This document shows positions 55,849-64,000 of a stretch of 64,000 nt of DNA, one piece after another. The stretch's first letter is position 1. The number at the start of each line of letters is the position of its first letter. The notes under the pieces were generated by a model. The model was not told the origin of the DNA, did not search any database, and was given only the letters and a program-made list of their open reading frames with translations. The translations under genes were made by a program, and so were the position numbers. The DNA comes from Bacteroidales bacterium. GTDB taxonomy: Bacteria; Bacteroidota; Bacteroidia; Bacteroidales; UBA10428. The DNA lies in the NCBI GenBank assembly GCA_016931575.1, contig JAFGEO010000079.1, positions 24,853 to 88,852 of the forward strand. Direction: 5' to 3'.

Positions 55849-58800
55849 ATGAAGTATCTTAATTTGTCATTTATGTTTTCTATGAAAAAGACGGGGAAGG
55901 TTTGGGTAACGACCGGTCGTTATTTGGTAGAGGTCCTTTTGATTTTTTTCTCTGTACTATCGGGGGCATGGATAGGCTATGAATCGCTGCGTTTCCTGGA
56001 GTTTTCAATGCCGGTGTGGCCTGTATACGGGATTGCAGCCGGCTTGCTGCTGGTATATGGGCGAAAGCATCTGTTCACGGTATTTGCCAGTCTTTTTCTA
56101 TCCTTTCTGATCTTCGATTATGCAGCAATTTTTCCGGGAGGCTTTTCTTCCGGTCTTATTCTTGCCTTGGGAATGAGTTTCACAGGGATCATCCTGGTGG
56201 CTGTCCGTTATTTTCTTGTGCAGTGGTTTATTCGGCAGGGAACTATCCTGACATCTCCAACCTCTTTTTTCAAGCTGGTATTTATCCTTGTAAGCAGTTC
56301 CGTTTTGTTGCTTGCGCTCCCACTGAAGCCTGGCATGGTTGGGTCGGGACTGGGAGATGAATTGCTCCTGTCATGGGCAGGGGCTGAGCTGGTTGGGGCT
56401 GTCATCTTCATTCCTTTTATTCTTAGTTTGAGCAAACCTTATGCATCCGGGAACCATGTAGTGACCTTCATCGAGTATCTGCTGATTGTTGTGCTTATCG
56501 TTTCTATGGTCACCCTGTTTTTTGTGTTGGAGGGCAGGCATGCAGAAAAGATCAGCTATATCCTTCTTCCATTATTATTCTGGATAGCATTTCGTTTCAG
56601 TGTAAGGGATACGCTGGGCAGTCTGATCGTTCTTGCCGGATTAACAACTTTGCTGACCATACGGAATATCAGGGGGCAGGAGGGACTCCTCTATTTTTAT
56701 GACCTGTTTTTTGCGCAGCTATACTTAGTTTTTACAACCAGCATATTGCTTCTGGTTAATAATTTTGCCTCCAGGTTGCGAAAGGGGTCGTATCAACACG
56801 ACAGACTTGAAGAGCCGGAGCCTGATGAGGAGGTTCATCCGGGTAAGGCAGGTATTTTGACCGGATTACCTGAGATCGCCAAACTAGCCGTCGAGAACAG
56901 TCCCGGAACTGTTGTGGTTACTGAACCTGACGGGACTATTGTATACGCCAACAAGGCTTTTACGCGAATTACCGGCTATGCTGCCGAAGAAGTGTTAGGC
57001 AAGAACCCGAGAATCTTCAAATCCGATTATCACGATGATGCATACTATAAAAAGCTGTGGCTGACAATTTCAGCCGGCAGGGAATGGCAGGGTACTTTTT
57101 ACAACCGGAAAAAGGATAATACCTTCTACTGGGAGGAAGCCACCATCGTCCCGGTGTTCCATCAGGGGAAAATCTCTCATTTTGTATGCACAAAAGAAGA
57201 CATTACTACCCGGAAACTTGCAGTTGAAGCCCTGACAGCCAGTGAAGAACAATTCCGGATCCTTGCCCAACACAGTCCGGTGGTGATCCTTAAGATCAAT
57301 GATTCGGGCACAATTATCTACATGAACAAGGAAATTAAGGGACTTTTTCCTGATAAGATGATCGGTAAGCCTGTTTATAGTTTTATCGATGACAGGTACC
57401 ATTCCATCGCCTGTGAAAATGTAGCTCTATGTTTTAAAGGCCAGATCATCACCAGCTTTGAGATCACCTTGAATCATCCGGCCCAGGGGATCCTGTATTT
57501 CGATGTAGTCATTGCGCCGATCATTCGGAACCGGAATGTTGACGAAGCTATTGTGATTCTTCAGGATATCACCGAGGTAGTATTTTCCCGTGAGGTTATT
57601 CGTGAAAGTGAAAAAAAATACCGTCTGCTTGCTGAAAATGTGGCCGACATCATTTGGGTCGTTGACAGGAATCTCCGCTTTACATTTATCAGTCCCAGTG
57701 TCAGGGAAATTGCCGGATACGAGCCGGAGGAGATCATGAAAATGAACATTCGGAAGTACCTGCCCGATTTGCCCTTTGCCTACCTTCGGGCGCTCAACCG
57801 TCTTAGAAAGGACCTCGACACGGAATTTATCAAGGTAGCTGATCAGAAGTGGGAATCACAGCTGATCCGGAAAGACGGCGAGATAATCTGGCTTGAATCA
57901 CAGATTAAACCCGTTAGTACGCTCGAAAATAAGTTTAACGGGCTGATTGGTGTTTCCCGGGACGTTACCACCCGTAAAATATCAGAAGTAGCTCTGAAGG
58001 AGAGCGAGGAGAAGTTCCGGTCCTTTTTTGAGGATACCAATGCAATCATTCTGTTGATCGATCCTGAAAACTGGAAGATTGAAGATGCCAATAACGCAGC
58101 GCTTACCTTTTACGGATGCACAAAGGAGGAGATCAGGAAGATGAATTTTTACAAGATGGCTGTAGGTGATGAGGCAGAAAAGTCGCTATGGTTTGAGGAA
58201 ATCCGGAAAGGCAAAAAGGCATTGATCAATATGCAGCAAAAGCTGAAACGGGGACAGGTCAAAGATATTTCCGTGTATCCGACGCTGATTGACATCGGGG
58301 ATCAGGTGCTGCTCTTTACCATCATCCAGGATATTACCCGCAGGATGCGTGCAATACGGGCGCTTAAGGACAGCGAATCGAAGAAGCTTGCCCTGCTGAA
58401 GATCATTCCCGACCTCATCTTTGTGGTAGACCGTAAAGGGATTATAACAGATATTTATACCGATAAACCGTCCCGTCTGATCCTTCCACCTTCAGAGATG
58501 CTGGGGAAAAAACTGATCACAGTAATTCCTGAAAATGTAATTAAGGATTTTAAGTTGCAGCTGGAAAAAGCTTTTACTACTCGTGAGATTATCACATTTG
58601 ATTATTCTTACAAAAAAGACAGGGAGATACTTTTTGAAGAGGTCAGGATCATCATGAGTGGGCATGATGAATTGCTCATCATTATTCGCGATATTACTGA
58701 GTTGAAATCCAATGAGATGGAGCTTAAAAGAGCCTGGGAGGAAGCCGAGAAGGCCAACTCGGCAAAAAGTGCTTTCCTTGCCAATATGAGTCATGAGATC

Positions 58801-60246
58801 CGTACCCCCATCAATGCCGTCATTGGATTTACCGAGTTGCTGGGGAAAGAGCTGCAGTCATCGCACCTTATGGAATACCTGAATTCGATAAAATCGAGTA
58901 GCAAGACCTTGCTAAGTCTGATCGATGATGTGTTGGACCTTTCCAAGATTGAGGCGGGAGAGCTTTCCCTGAAACCTGAATTGGTCAATCCTTCCACCTT
59001 GTTTTCTGAGATCAGGGATGTATTCTGGCTGAAGATGCGACAGAAAAAGCTGAAGCTGGAGATGGATATTATGGATGATGTACCGCAAGCACTGTTTATT
59101 GATGAGCTCAGGTTCCGTCAAATCCTGATCAACCTGGTCGGGAATGCCTATAAGTTTACGGAGAAGGGGGCTATCGTCGTAAAGCTGGAGATCGATGAAA
59201 AGATCCTGGTTGACGGGAATGCTTATGTTGATCTGATCCTCAGGGTGTCTGATACGGGTATTGGTATAGCAAGTGAATCGCAGAAGATGATCTTCGAAGC
59301 TTTTAAACAGCAGGATGAACAGGATAGCCGCAAGTATGGTGGCACGGGACTGGGTCTGGCAATTACCCGGCGGATCGTGGAACTGATGGAGGGTGAGATA
59401 CAGCTGGAGAGTGAGCTTGGGAAAGGCAGTACCTTCACCATCTGGTTACCAAAAATCCGGGCAGGGGAACGGAAAGCGTCTGAACCCTTAAGGCCCGATG
59501 ATGACAGAAGGGTCCTGTTTGAAAACGCAAAGATTCTGATCGCTGATGATTTGCTCATCAACCGGGAGTTGCTGAAGGGAATAGTTAAAGGCACATCAAT
59601 ACGCTTTATTGAGGCAGCTGATGGTGTTGAAACCCTGGAATGTATGAGGCGCGAGCATCCTGACATACTTTTGCTCGACCTGAATATGCCTAAGATGAAT
59701 GGTTTTGAGGTCGCTGAAAAAGCCCGGCAGGACAATACCATAAAGGACATCCCGATTATTGCCATCTCGGCAACGCGAATTGCCGAGAAGGAGAGGGAGC
59801 GGGCGAAACTGTTCAATGTGTTTATACCCAAACCTTTCGACGTATACGACCTGATCAATGAGCTTAAGAAATACCTCAGGTACAGGGAAATTGTCTCCGT
59901 AAAGGAGGTCACTGCTGAGAATGGCGCCGGAGTGCAGTTTCTGGATGGATTGAGCATGCCGCAACTCAAAATTATGAAGAAGAAAATTGAGGAACTCCAG
60001 TATACCGAAAAGCAGATCATGGATTCTTCCTCCTTCAATGAGATCGGGGACTATGCCAATGATGTGCTGACTTTTGCAAACAACTACGATATTTCTATCT
60101 TGCGCGATACTGCAAGGCAGATCCTGACAGCTTCAAAGAACTTTGATATTGAAGAGATTAATCATTCGATTACCGAATTCCCGGCGATTTTTAAATGGAT
60201 AAGAGATGAAATCGAAAAACGATCACGAGCAGACAAAAAGGCATAA
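55849..60246 (+). CDS. Large hybrid sensor kinase: MASE1, five PAS, HisKA, HATPase, receiver
   Basis: 1465-aa inner-membrane signalling protein. A MASE1-type membrane sensor with about eight helices covers 15-315. Five PAS domains begin near residues 347, 465, 587, 720 and 844. HisKA has [19 protein letters not shown] (His about 980), the HATPase has [13 protein letters not shown] and [13 protein letters not shown], and a receiver domain at about 1228-1342 has [16 protein letters not shown] and FIPKPF. A 120-residue helical C-terminal region follows with no clear Hpt histidine motif. MASE1 domains are sensors of unknown ligands. It overlaps the start of the next gene by 41 nt, so the two are probably coupled in translation. 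The second ATG at 55876 (MKKTGKVW) is an alternative start. Confidence 0.92.
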   Translation: MKYLNLSFMFSMKKTGKVWVTTGRYLVEVLLIFFSVLSGAWIGYESLRFLEFSMPVWPVYGIAAGLLLVYGRKHLFTVFASLFLSFLIFDYAAIFPGGFSSGLILALGMSFTGIILVAVRYFLVQWFIRQGTILTSPTSFFKLVFILVSSSVLLLALPLKPGMVGSGLGDELLLSWAGAELVGAVIFIPFILSLSKPYASGNHVVTFIEYLLIVVLIVSMVTLFFVLEGRHAEKISYILLPLLFWIAFRFSVRDTLGSLIVLAGLTTLLTIRNIRGQEGLLYFYDLFFAQLYLVFTTSILLLVNNFASRLRKGSYQHDRLEEPEPDEEVHPGKAGILTGLPEIAKLAVENSPGTVVVTEPDGTIVYANKAFTRITGYAAEEVLGKNPRIFKSDYHDDAYYKKLWLTISAGREWQGTFYNRKKDNTFYWEEATIVPVFHQGKISHFVCTKEDITTRKLAVEALTASEEQFRILAQHSPVVILKINDSGTIIYMNKEIKGLFPDKMIGKPVYSFIDDRYHSIACENVALCFKGQIITSFEITLNHPAQGILYFDVVIAPIIRNRNVDEAIVILQDITEVVFSREVIRESEKKYRLLAENVADIIWVVDRNLRFTFISPSVREIAGYEPEEIMKMNIRKYLPDLPFAYLRALNRLRKDLDTEFIKVADQKWESQLIRKDGEIIWLESQIKPVSTLENKFNGLIGVSRDVTTRKISEVALKESEEKFRSFFEDTNAIILLIDPENWKIEDANNAALTFYGCTKEEIRKMNFYKMAVGDEAEKSLWFEEIRKGKKALINMQQKLKRGQVKDISVYPTLIDIGDQVLLFTIIQDITRRMRAIRALKDSESKKLALLKIIPDLIFVVDRKGIITDIYTDKPSRLILPPSEMLGKKLITVIPENVIKDFKLQLEKAFTTREIITFDYSYKKDREILFEEVRIIMSGHDELLIIIRDITELKSNEMELKRAWEEAEKANSAKSAFLANMSHEIRTPINAVIGFTELLGKELQSSHLMEYLNSIKSSSKTLLSLIDDVLDLSKIEAGELSLKPELVNPSTLFSEIRDVFWLKMRQKKLKLEMDIMDDVPQALFIDELRFRQILINLVGNAYKFTEKGAIVVKLEIDEKILVDGNAYVDLILRVSDTGIGIASESQKMIFEAFKQQDEQDSRKYGGTGLGLAITRRIVELMEGEIQLESELGKGSTFTIWLPKIRAGERKASEPLRPDDDRRVLFENAKILIADDLLINRELLKGIVKGTSIRFIEAADGVETLECMRREHPDILLLDLNMPKMNGFEVAEKARQDNTIKDIPIIAISATRIAEKERERAKLFNVFIPKPFDVYDLINELKKYLRYREIVSVKEVTAENGAGVQFLDGLSMPQLKIMKKKIEELQYTEKQIMDSSSFNEIGDYANDVLTFANNYDISILRDTARQILTASKNFDIEEINHSITEFPAIFKWIRDEIEKRSRADKKA

Positions 60247-61336
60247 TTACGCCATATTAATTGTGGATGATGTCCCGAAAAACATCCAGCTGGTTGCCAA
60301 ATTCCTGACCGGCGAGGGGTATGAACTTTTTTTTGCGCAAAATGGTGAGGCGGCTCTGAAACAGGTAAATAACCGCAAGTTTGATCTCATTCTGCTGGAT
60401 GTGATGATGCCTGAAATGGATGGTTTTGAGGTTTGTGAAAGAATCAAAGCTTCGGAGTCAACAAAGGACATTCCTGTAATATTCCTCACAGCCAAGACGG
60501 ATGAGAATGCTATCGGCCGTGGCTTTTCACTCGGGGGAGTTGATTATATCACCAAACCCTTTAACCCTGTTGAGCTGACAGCCAGGGTACGGACCCACCT
60601 TAAGCTTCGGCAGCGGGAGCGGGAGCTCAGTGACCTGAATGCCACCAAAGACACCTTGCTATCAGTGATCAGTCACGACCTTAAAACACCCTTCTTCAAC
60701 ATTATGGGTCTGGGTGAAATATTACTCAGTCAGTATGAGTCCCTTAGCGATGAAGATGTTAAGGAGTTTATCACTAACATCGTCGATTCATCCAGAGTGT
60801 CACACAGTCTCCTGGATAATTTACTGAACTGGACGAGGATACAGACCGGGAAAATAAAACACAGCCCCGAAATAATAGACTTGAAGGAGCTTGTTGAAGA
60901 TATCCTGCGTTTTGTCCGTCAGCAGGCCATCAACAAGGAAGTGGAATGCACGGAGGAATTGCATGATGAGACGCAGGTATATGCGGACAGTAATATGGTG
61001 CAGACCATTTTGAGGAACCTGGTCACCAATGCGATAAAATATACCCCCAGGGGAGGGAAAATTGTCCTGAAGGTAGCTGGGGACAGGGAGAAGGTAAACA
61101 TTGAAGTAAGTGACACAGGGGTTGGGTTGTCTGAGGAGCGCAGGAAGTCCCTTTTTACATCGGGCACCATATCATCAACACCCGGCACCGACAATGAACC
61201 CGGAACGGGTTTTGGGCTGATCCTGACTCATGAATTTGTGAACCTGAACAAGGGGACCATTGAGGTTGAAAGTGAGCTGGGGAAGGGCACTACTTTCAGG
61301 GTAAGTTTGCCGGGTGTAGAAAAGGCGAAAACTTGA
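60206..61336 (+). CDS. Response regulator-histidine kinase (receiver, HisKA, HATPase)
   Basis: 376-aa soluble protein with the receiver domain at the N-terminus: [23 protein letters not shown] (phospho-acceptor Asp) and [10 protein letters not shown] over about 18-135. Then a HisKA with [18 protein letters not shown] (about 153) and a HATPase with [25 protein letters not shown] and [12 protein letters not shown]. The order (receiver first, kinase after) suggests it is switched on by phosphate from another kinase, most simply the MASE1 kinase whose coding end overlaps its start. No output DNA-binding domain, so the pair passes a signal on rather than directly to DNA. Followed by tRNA-Arg. Confidence 0.93.
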   Translation: MKSKNDHEQTKRHNYAILIVDDVPKNIQLVAKFLTGEGYELFFAQNGEAALKQVNNRKFDLILLDVMMPEMDGFEVCERIKASESTKDIPVIFLTAKTDENAIGRGFSLGGVDYITKPFNPVELTARVRTHLKLRQRERELSDLNATKDTLLSVISHDLKTPFFNIMGLGEILLSQYESLSDEDVKEFITNIVDSSRVSHSLLDNLLNWTRIQTGKIKHSPEIIDLKELVEDILRFVRQQAINKEVECTEELHDETQVYADSNMVQTILRNLVTNAIKYTPRGGKIVLKVAGDREKVNIEVSDTGVGLSEERRKSLFTSGTISSTPGTDNEPGTGFGLILTHEFVNLNKGTIEVESELGKGTTFRVSLPGVEKAKT

Positions 61337-61345
61337 ATCCAAAAA

Positions 61346-61377
61346 TTGGATTTGAATAAATAATATTAATATATTTG
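61346..61377 (+). promoter_or_regulatory. Promoter of tRNA-Arg
   Basis: TTG at 61346-61348, a 21-nt spacer and a perfect TATATTTG box at 61370-61377. It lies about 60 nt before the tRNA, leaving a short 5' leader that begins CACTCGCTTTGCCC. Confidence 0.65.
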
Positions 61378-61438
61378 CACTCGCTTTGCCCGCCATAGCC
61401 TAGGCGAAAGGGGGCTTAAAAGAAGCAAACTGAAATAC

Positions 61439-61512
61439 GGACTTGTAGCATAATTGGATAGTGCACCTGACTACGGATCAGGAGGTTGGGGGTTCGAGTC
61501 CCTCCAAGTTCA
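61439..61512 (+). tRNA. tRNA-Arg (anticodon ACG)
   Basis: Complete cloverleaf: acceptor GGACTTG/CAAGTTC (one G-T pair) with discriminator A, D-arm GCATAATTGGATAGTGC, anticodon stem CCTGA/TCAGG with loop CTACGGA, anticodon ACG (read as ICG after modification, decoding CGN), and T-arm GGGGG-TTCGAGT-CCCTC. The CCA end is not encoded. It lies 102 nt after the kinase at 60206. An AT-rich accessory region follows. Confidence 0.95.
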
Positions 61513-61516
61513 CTGA

Positions 61517-61555
61517 AAAGCCCTGTAAATAGTTGATTTACAGGGCTTTTTCTTT
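61517..61555 (+). terminator. Intrinsic terminator of tRNA-Arg
   Basis: AGCCCTGTAAAT (61519-61530) pairs perfectly with ATTTACAGGGCT (61536-61547), loop AGTTG, then a T-run. It begins 5 nt after the tRNA end. Confidence 0.92.
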
Positions 61556-61623
61556 ATAAGGTGCGGGAATCAGTGCGGTACTGCAAAACGCTCATGTTCC
61601 TGTGTATTGTGTGCAGATTTTTA

Positions 61624-61980
61624 TTAATCATTTATCTTTTGTAAAAAATCTCCATCAATTATCAATAACTTTACTCCATTAACAGTAGTTGAACGATGAG
61701 AACTCAGATCATCAGTAACCACATAGGTCATTCCTTTTGTTAATGTAGATTTTTTACCATCGTTGAGTTCACTCACAAAATCGCCCTCCAGACAATGTAC
61801 TATATGTCCTTTTGTACACCAGTGGTCAGCAACATAGCCTTTTGAATATTCAACTAATCTTATTCTTAGTCCTTCAAATTGAATGGTCTGCCAATAAGCA
61901 ATACCTGTTTCACCTGTATGTTCAGTTTTTGGTATGTTTGTCCAATCAATCGTTTGAAATGGAATATTTCTGTTATTCAT
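61624..61980 (-). CDS. DHCW-motif cupin-fold protein
   Basis: 118-aa single-domain cupin. The segment YVADHWCTKGHIVHCLEGDF carries the His, Cys and Trp of the DHCW family and the metal-binding His of a cupin. MTYVVTDDLSSHRSTT forms the second cupin motif with a further His. Such proteins are common in Bacteroidota; no activity is established. It follows the tRNA on the opposite strand and is richer in A+T than the genes to the left, as are the next two genes. Confidence 0.8.
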   Translation of the reverse strand: MNNRNIPFQTIDWTNIPKTEHTGETGIAYWQTIQFEGLRIRLVEYSKGYVADHWCTKGHIVHCLEGDFVSELNDGKKSTLTKGMTYVVTDDLSSHRSTTVNGVKLLIIDGDFLQKIND

Positions 61981-62008
61981 CTTATTTACTGTTATAAATT
62001 ATTTACGC

Positions 62009-62452
62009 TCAATTATAAGATTCCATAATCTTTTTGTCCTCAGACATTAATGGGCTACATATTTCGTCCATTTTCATTGTTTTCCAGATAGAAAGATTGT
62101 TATGTGTATCATAATATTTCAATGGTATTGGGTGTGTCCCTACTACAACTGGAATTTTATATCGTAACTCAACGAATTCTTTAAATTGATTTATGTATGG
62201 ACATGGAGGATATCCGACAACCATTCCTGTCGCAAAATGAATTACTTCTGCTCCATTTTTAATCATCTCTTCAGGTACGTATTCAATATTTCCACCTGGG
62301 CAGCCGCCACAATTTGAGAATCCAACCAGCTCCAAATTTTCTTCCATTGGATATTTTGCAAATCCTCCAACATGATCTTTCAATGCTCTAAGACATTTGC
62401 CTCCAGCACAGTTTATGTAACGTCCACAAATAATTATTCCAATTTTAGTCAT
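62009..62452 (-). CDS. CGGC-domain protein
   Basis: 147-aa protein of the CGGC family (PF08821), with Cys residues at conserved positions: IICGRYINCAGGKC near the N-terminus, then FSNCGGCPGG (about 46-55) and YPPCPYINQ (about 80). The Cys pattern suggests metal or Fe-S binding; the family's function is unknown. It begins a short minus-strand pair with the cupin gene, 28 nt apart, possibly one transcript. Confidence 0.82.
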   Translation of the reverse strand: MTKIGIIICGRYINCAGGKCLRALKDHVGGFAKYPMEENLELVGFSNCGGCPGGNIEYVPEEMIKNGAEVIHFATGMVVGYPPCPYINQFKEFVELRYKIPVVVGTHPIPLKYYDTHNNLSIWKTMKMDEICSPLMSEDKKIMESYN

Positions 62453-63057
62453 TTATTTCTCCTTTCTTATTCGAGTATTGTTCTTTTTATAATTTATATC
62501 AATTTATTGGCACTGCTGCTATGACCTTATGCTTGCCAACGTGAGTCTCCTTCCTGGAGGGCGGGACAAGTTGTGCAAAAACCCGTTTCAGCAAAATAAA
62601 TATAGGCATTAAGTTGGTTAAGCGTTTGTTCAGACTGCTTAATTTTTTCCATTTCTCAGACACTGATTTTCAGCGCATACACTTTTTATTCTTTAACCAG
62701 GCTTAAAATCAGCCATTTTAGCAGGTGTAAATGATGTAAACAGCACTCTTTCATGGCTTTAATAAGGTATTCAGCCCTAAGTATTGCGACACACCTTCCC
62801 AGAGCCTGTCCCGCTTTTTTGCGGGATACAGTGGTGTGAAAGGTGCACTGGCGGGGCTATAATCCCGTCAGCCGCCTATTCGATTGCCAGCTGGCCTTTT
62901 TTCATTCTGTCCATATTCTTATGTTTGCTGTACCTCTCAGTCTGTGTGTTTGAGTGGGGCGGGCTTGAAGGCTCTTGCCGCAAATTTGGTCTGTGGGCTG
63001 ACTTGCAGCTTTTGCGGGATGTGCCTGAAAGCGAAGGGAGGGTGTGCGTCTGGAGTT
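62453..63057. other. 605-nt gap without a convincing gene
   Basis: Two ORFs (62784-63140 +, 62884-63066 +) lie here but have low-quality composition and overlap the next gene. Visible structure: CCCGC-tttttt-GCGGG at about 62806-62824, and a short minus-strand frame (MEKIKQSEQTLNQLNAYIYF) near 62654-62534. GC-rich blocks alternate with AT-rich ones, unlike the coding regions on either side. It may be spacer between separately acquired genes. Confidence 0.4.
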
Positions 63058-64000
63058 TCAATTTAATTCGAAACTATAATTATAATCAATCAACTTTCTT
63101 TCTGCATTGTTATCAATCCAGGCTTTTTCTTTATGACTGATTTCAATTATCTCGTTTGTTGATGTGTTTTTAAATCTTTCTGCAACTGTCTCTAATATTT
63201 GCAATTCACTTTCGTTAAATAATTCCTTATCAAAAGTCTTGTTTGGATTTGGCTTAAATTGTTCTCCTGTGCCACCATTGGTAAAATTGATATAATAAAT
63301 ATCCAATTCGTCTTTATTGTCCAAATATTCAAAAATACTATTGAAATTATTAGGCACTGGCCCCATTGGAATGGCTCGATACTGAACGCCACTCATTGAA
63401 AAACCTGATTGTTTATGCAGGATAAAATCTGCGTAGAACAAAAGCTTATTTAACTTAGTTTTCCAAGGTTCAAGTTTCTCGGTAAAAAACACAACCATCT
63501 CAGAAAATTTTCTAAGATCAGGGGTTTTAAATCCTGTCAGATTGTTCGGAAGGCATGTGCCAAAGAAGTAATTTTCCAATTGTTTTTCAAATTTGTTCTT
63601 CTTTTGTTCTTCCAATATATTATCAATTGTCTTATGTATTTTTTCTATAAATTTATGGTCAAGAGTTGTGCAGTAATTAACCAGTTTTTTAAACTCATGT
63701 GGGTCGTCGGCTAACTGGATTAGTTTTGCGTTTGACTGGTTTGGTACTTCGCCACCTTCGTATATTCGATATCCATTTGTGCCAAACCCTAATATCTCGG
63801 ACATTTTTGCTGCCGAAAGATTATATTTTTCCCGAATTGAACTAATTTGTTCAGGAAAGGGGATGCTGTATTTTACCCTATATTGATTTACTAATTGATT
63901 GTAATTCAATTGAGCAAATGCATCATCCTCAAACTGCTCGCCTGTATCTTCGCATTTGTACGAATGAAATAACACCTTGAATTCGTCTTTGCGAAAACTC
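63058..64000 (-). CDS. SocA/Panacea-type antitoxin with an HTH domain (N-terminus cut by window edge)
   Basis: The track starts at a GTG (63975), but the frame is open to the window edge (RKDEFK precedes it), and relatives begin with a zinc-ribbon segment before SYKCEDTGEQF, so the true start lies outside. A zinc-finger remnant (YKCEDTGEQFEDD) and an HTH of the MqsA/Xre type (SIREKYNLSAAKMSEILGFG) are followed by the Panacea (DUF4065, SocA-like) domain at about residues 165-290 (KLNKLLFYADFILHKQSGFS; YRAIPMGPVPNNF). Panacea proteins neutralise diverse toxins in type II toxin-antitoxin systems. The partner toxin would lie beyond the edge or is missing. Function as an antitoxin is by family. 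Confidence 0.8.
   Translation of the reverse strand, partial: SFRKDEFKVLFHSYKCEDTGEQFEDDAFAQLNYNQLVNQYRVKYSIPFPEQISSIREKYNLSAAKMSEILGFGTNGYRIYEGGEVPNQSNAKLIQLADDPHEFKKLVNYCTTLDHKFIEKIHKTIDNILEEQKKNKFEKQLENYFFGTCLPNNLTGFKTPDLRKFSEMVVFFTEKLEPWKTKLNKLLFYADFILHKQSGFSMSGVQYRAIPMGPVPNNFNSIFEYLDNKDELDIYYINFTNGGTGEQFKPNPNKTFDKELFNESELQILETVAERFKNTSTNEIIEISHKEKAWIDNNAERKLIDYNYSFELN

Noticed and set aside
59223-60038. 271-aa minus-strand ORF inside the MASE1 kinase
   Set aside because: Ser/Ile/Arg-rich antisense shadow of the receiver and HATPase coding region.
14591-61336. Idea that the several PAS kinases form one signalling cluster
   Set aside because: They are spread over 46 kb among unrelated metabolic genes; proximity alone does not support a link, except for the overlapping pair at 55849-61336.
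62784-63140. 118-aa plus-strand ORF in the accessory tail
   Set aside because: Overlaps the antitoxin gene antisense, Cys/Trp-rich odd composition, no family.
61513-64000. Second copy of the tRNA-Arg 3' end as an island attachment site
   Set aside because: No repeat of the tRNA end was found by eye before the window ends.

Overview
The window is a stretch of chromosome from a member of the Bacteroidota, most likely class Bacteroidia. Evidence: phylum-typical families (PUR/DUF3276, DUF4293, a FeoA-FeoB fusion with a Cys-rich partner, a DHCW-type cupin), starts without Shine-Dalgarno sequences, and several upstream regions carrying the phylum's TAnnTTTG -7 promoter box. Species cannot be fixed from sequence reading alone. 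No complete insertion sequence, prophage, CRISPR array or rRNA operon was seen.

Layout. 1-4.8 kb: nusB (cut by the edge), a PUR-domain nucleic-acid-binding protein, an unknown protein, and the ferrous-iron transporter FeoAB with its small partner. 4.9-14.5 kb: the most unusual locus. It has a sigma-70 family factor, a secreted TPR-CHAT caspase-like protein, a 48-residue peptide with a textbook double-glycine leader, a membrane TPR protein built like an anti-sigma factor, a soluble histidine kinase, a C39-peptidase ABC exporter and its HlyD adaptor. 14.6-25.2 kb: signalling genes (a 1080-aa kinase with PAS modules repeated at an exact 163-residue period, a methyl-accepting chemotaxis protein, a hybrid kinase) around pdxB, plus a decayed coding remnant. 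25.3-32 kb: phospholipid genes (acyltransferase, lipid kinase, HAD phosphatase), a VWA lipoprotein, phosphofructokinase and a glycosyltransferase. 32-36.6 kb: dnaA with an AT-rich upstream region, yigZ, pyrBI, DUF4293. 36.8-42.9 kb: transketolase and the xylose operon xylB-xylA-galM; together they take xylose into the pentose phosphate pathway. 43.2-52.1 kb: housekeeping and cell-wall genes (SirB1-like, rny, zapA, M23 peptidase, anmK, C69 dipeptidase, rplS), with two candidate non-coding RNAs. 52.6-61.3 kb: an AsmA-like protein and two overlapping large signalling kinases. 61.4-64 kb: tRNA-Arg(ACG), then an AT-rich accessory tail (cupin, CGGC protein, SocA-like antitoxin cut by the edge).

Most promising system: the 4.9-14.5 kb locus. 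The peptide, the peptidase-exporter and the adaptor form a coherent secretion route. The sigma factor, TPR anti-sigma-like protein and periplasmic TPR-CHAT protease could form a peptide-sensing circuit around it. The export part is well supported by sequence; the circuit is inference. Secondary candidates are a minus-strand small RNA overlapping the 3' end of anmK (promoter box, TTAGGG-like runs and terminator all visible) and a roughly 200-nt structured RNA between zapA and rny.
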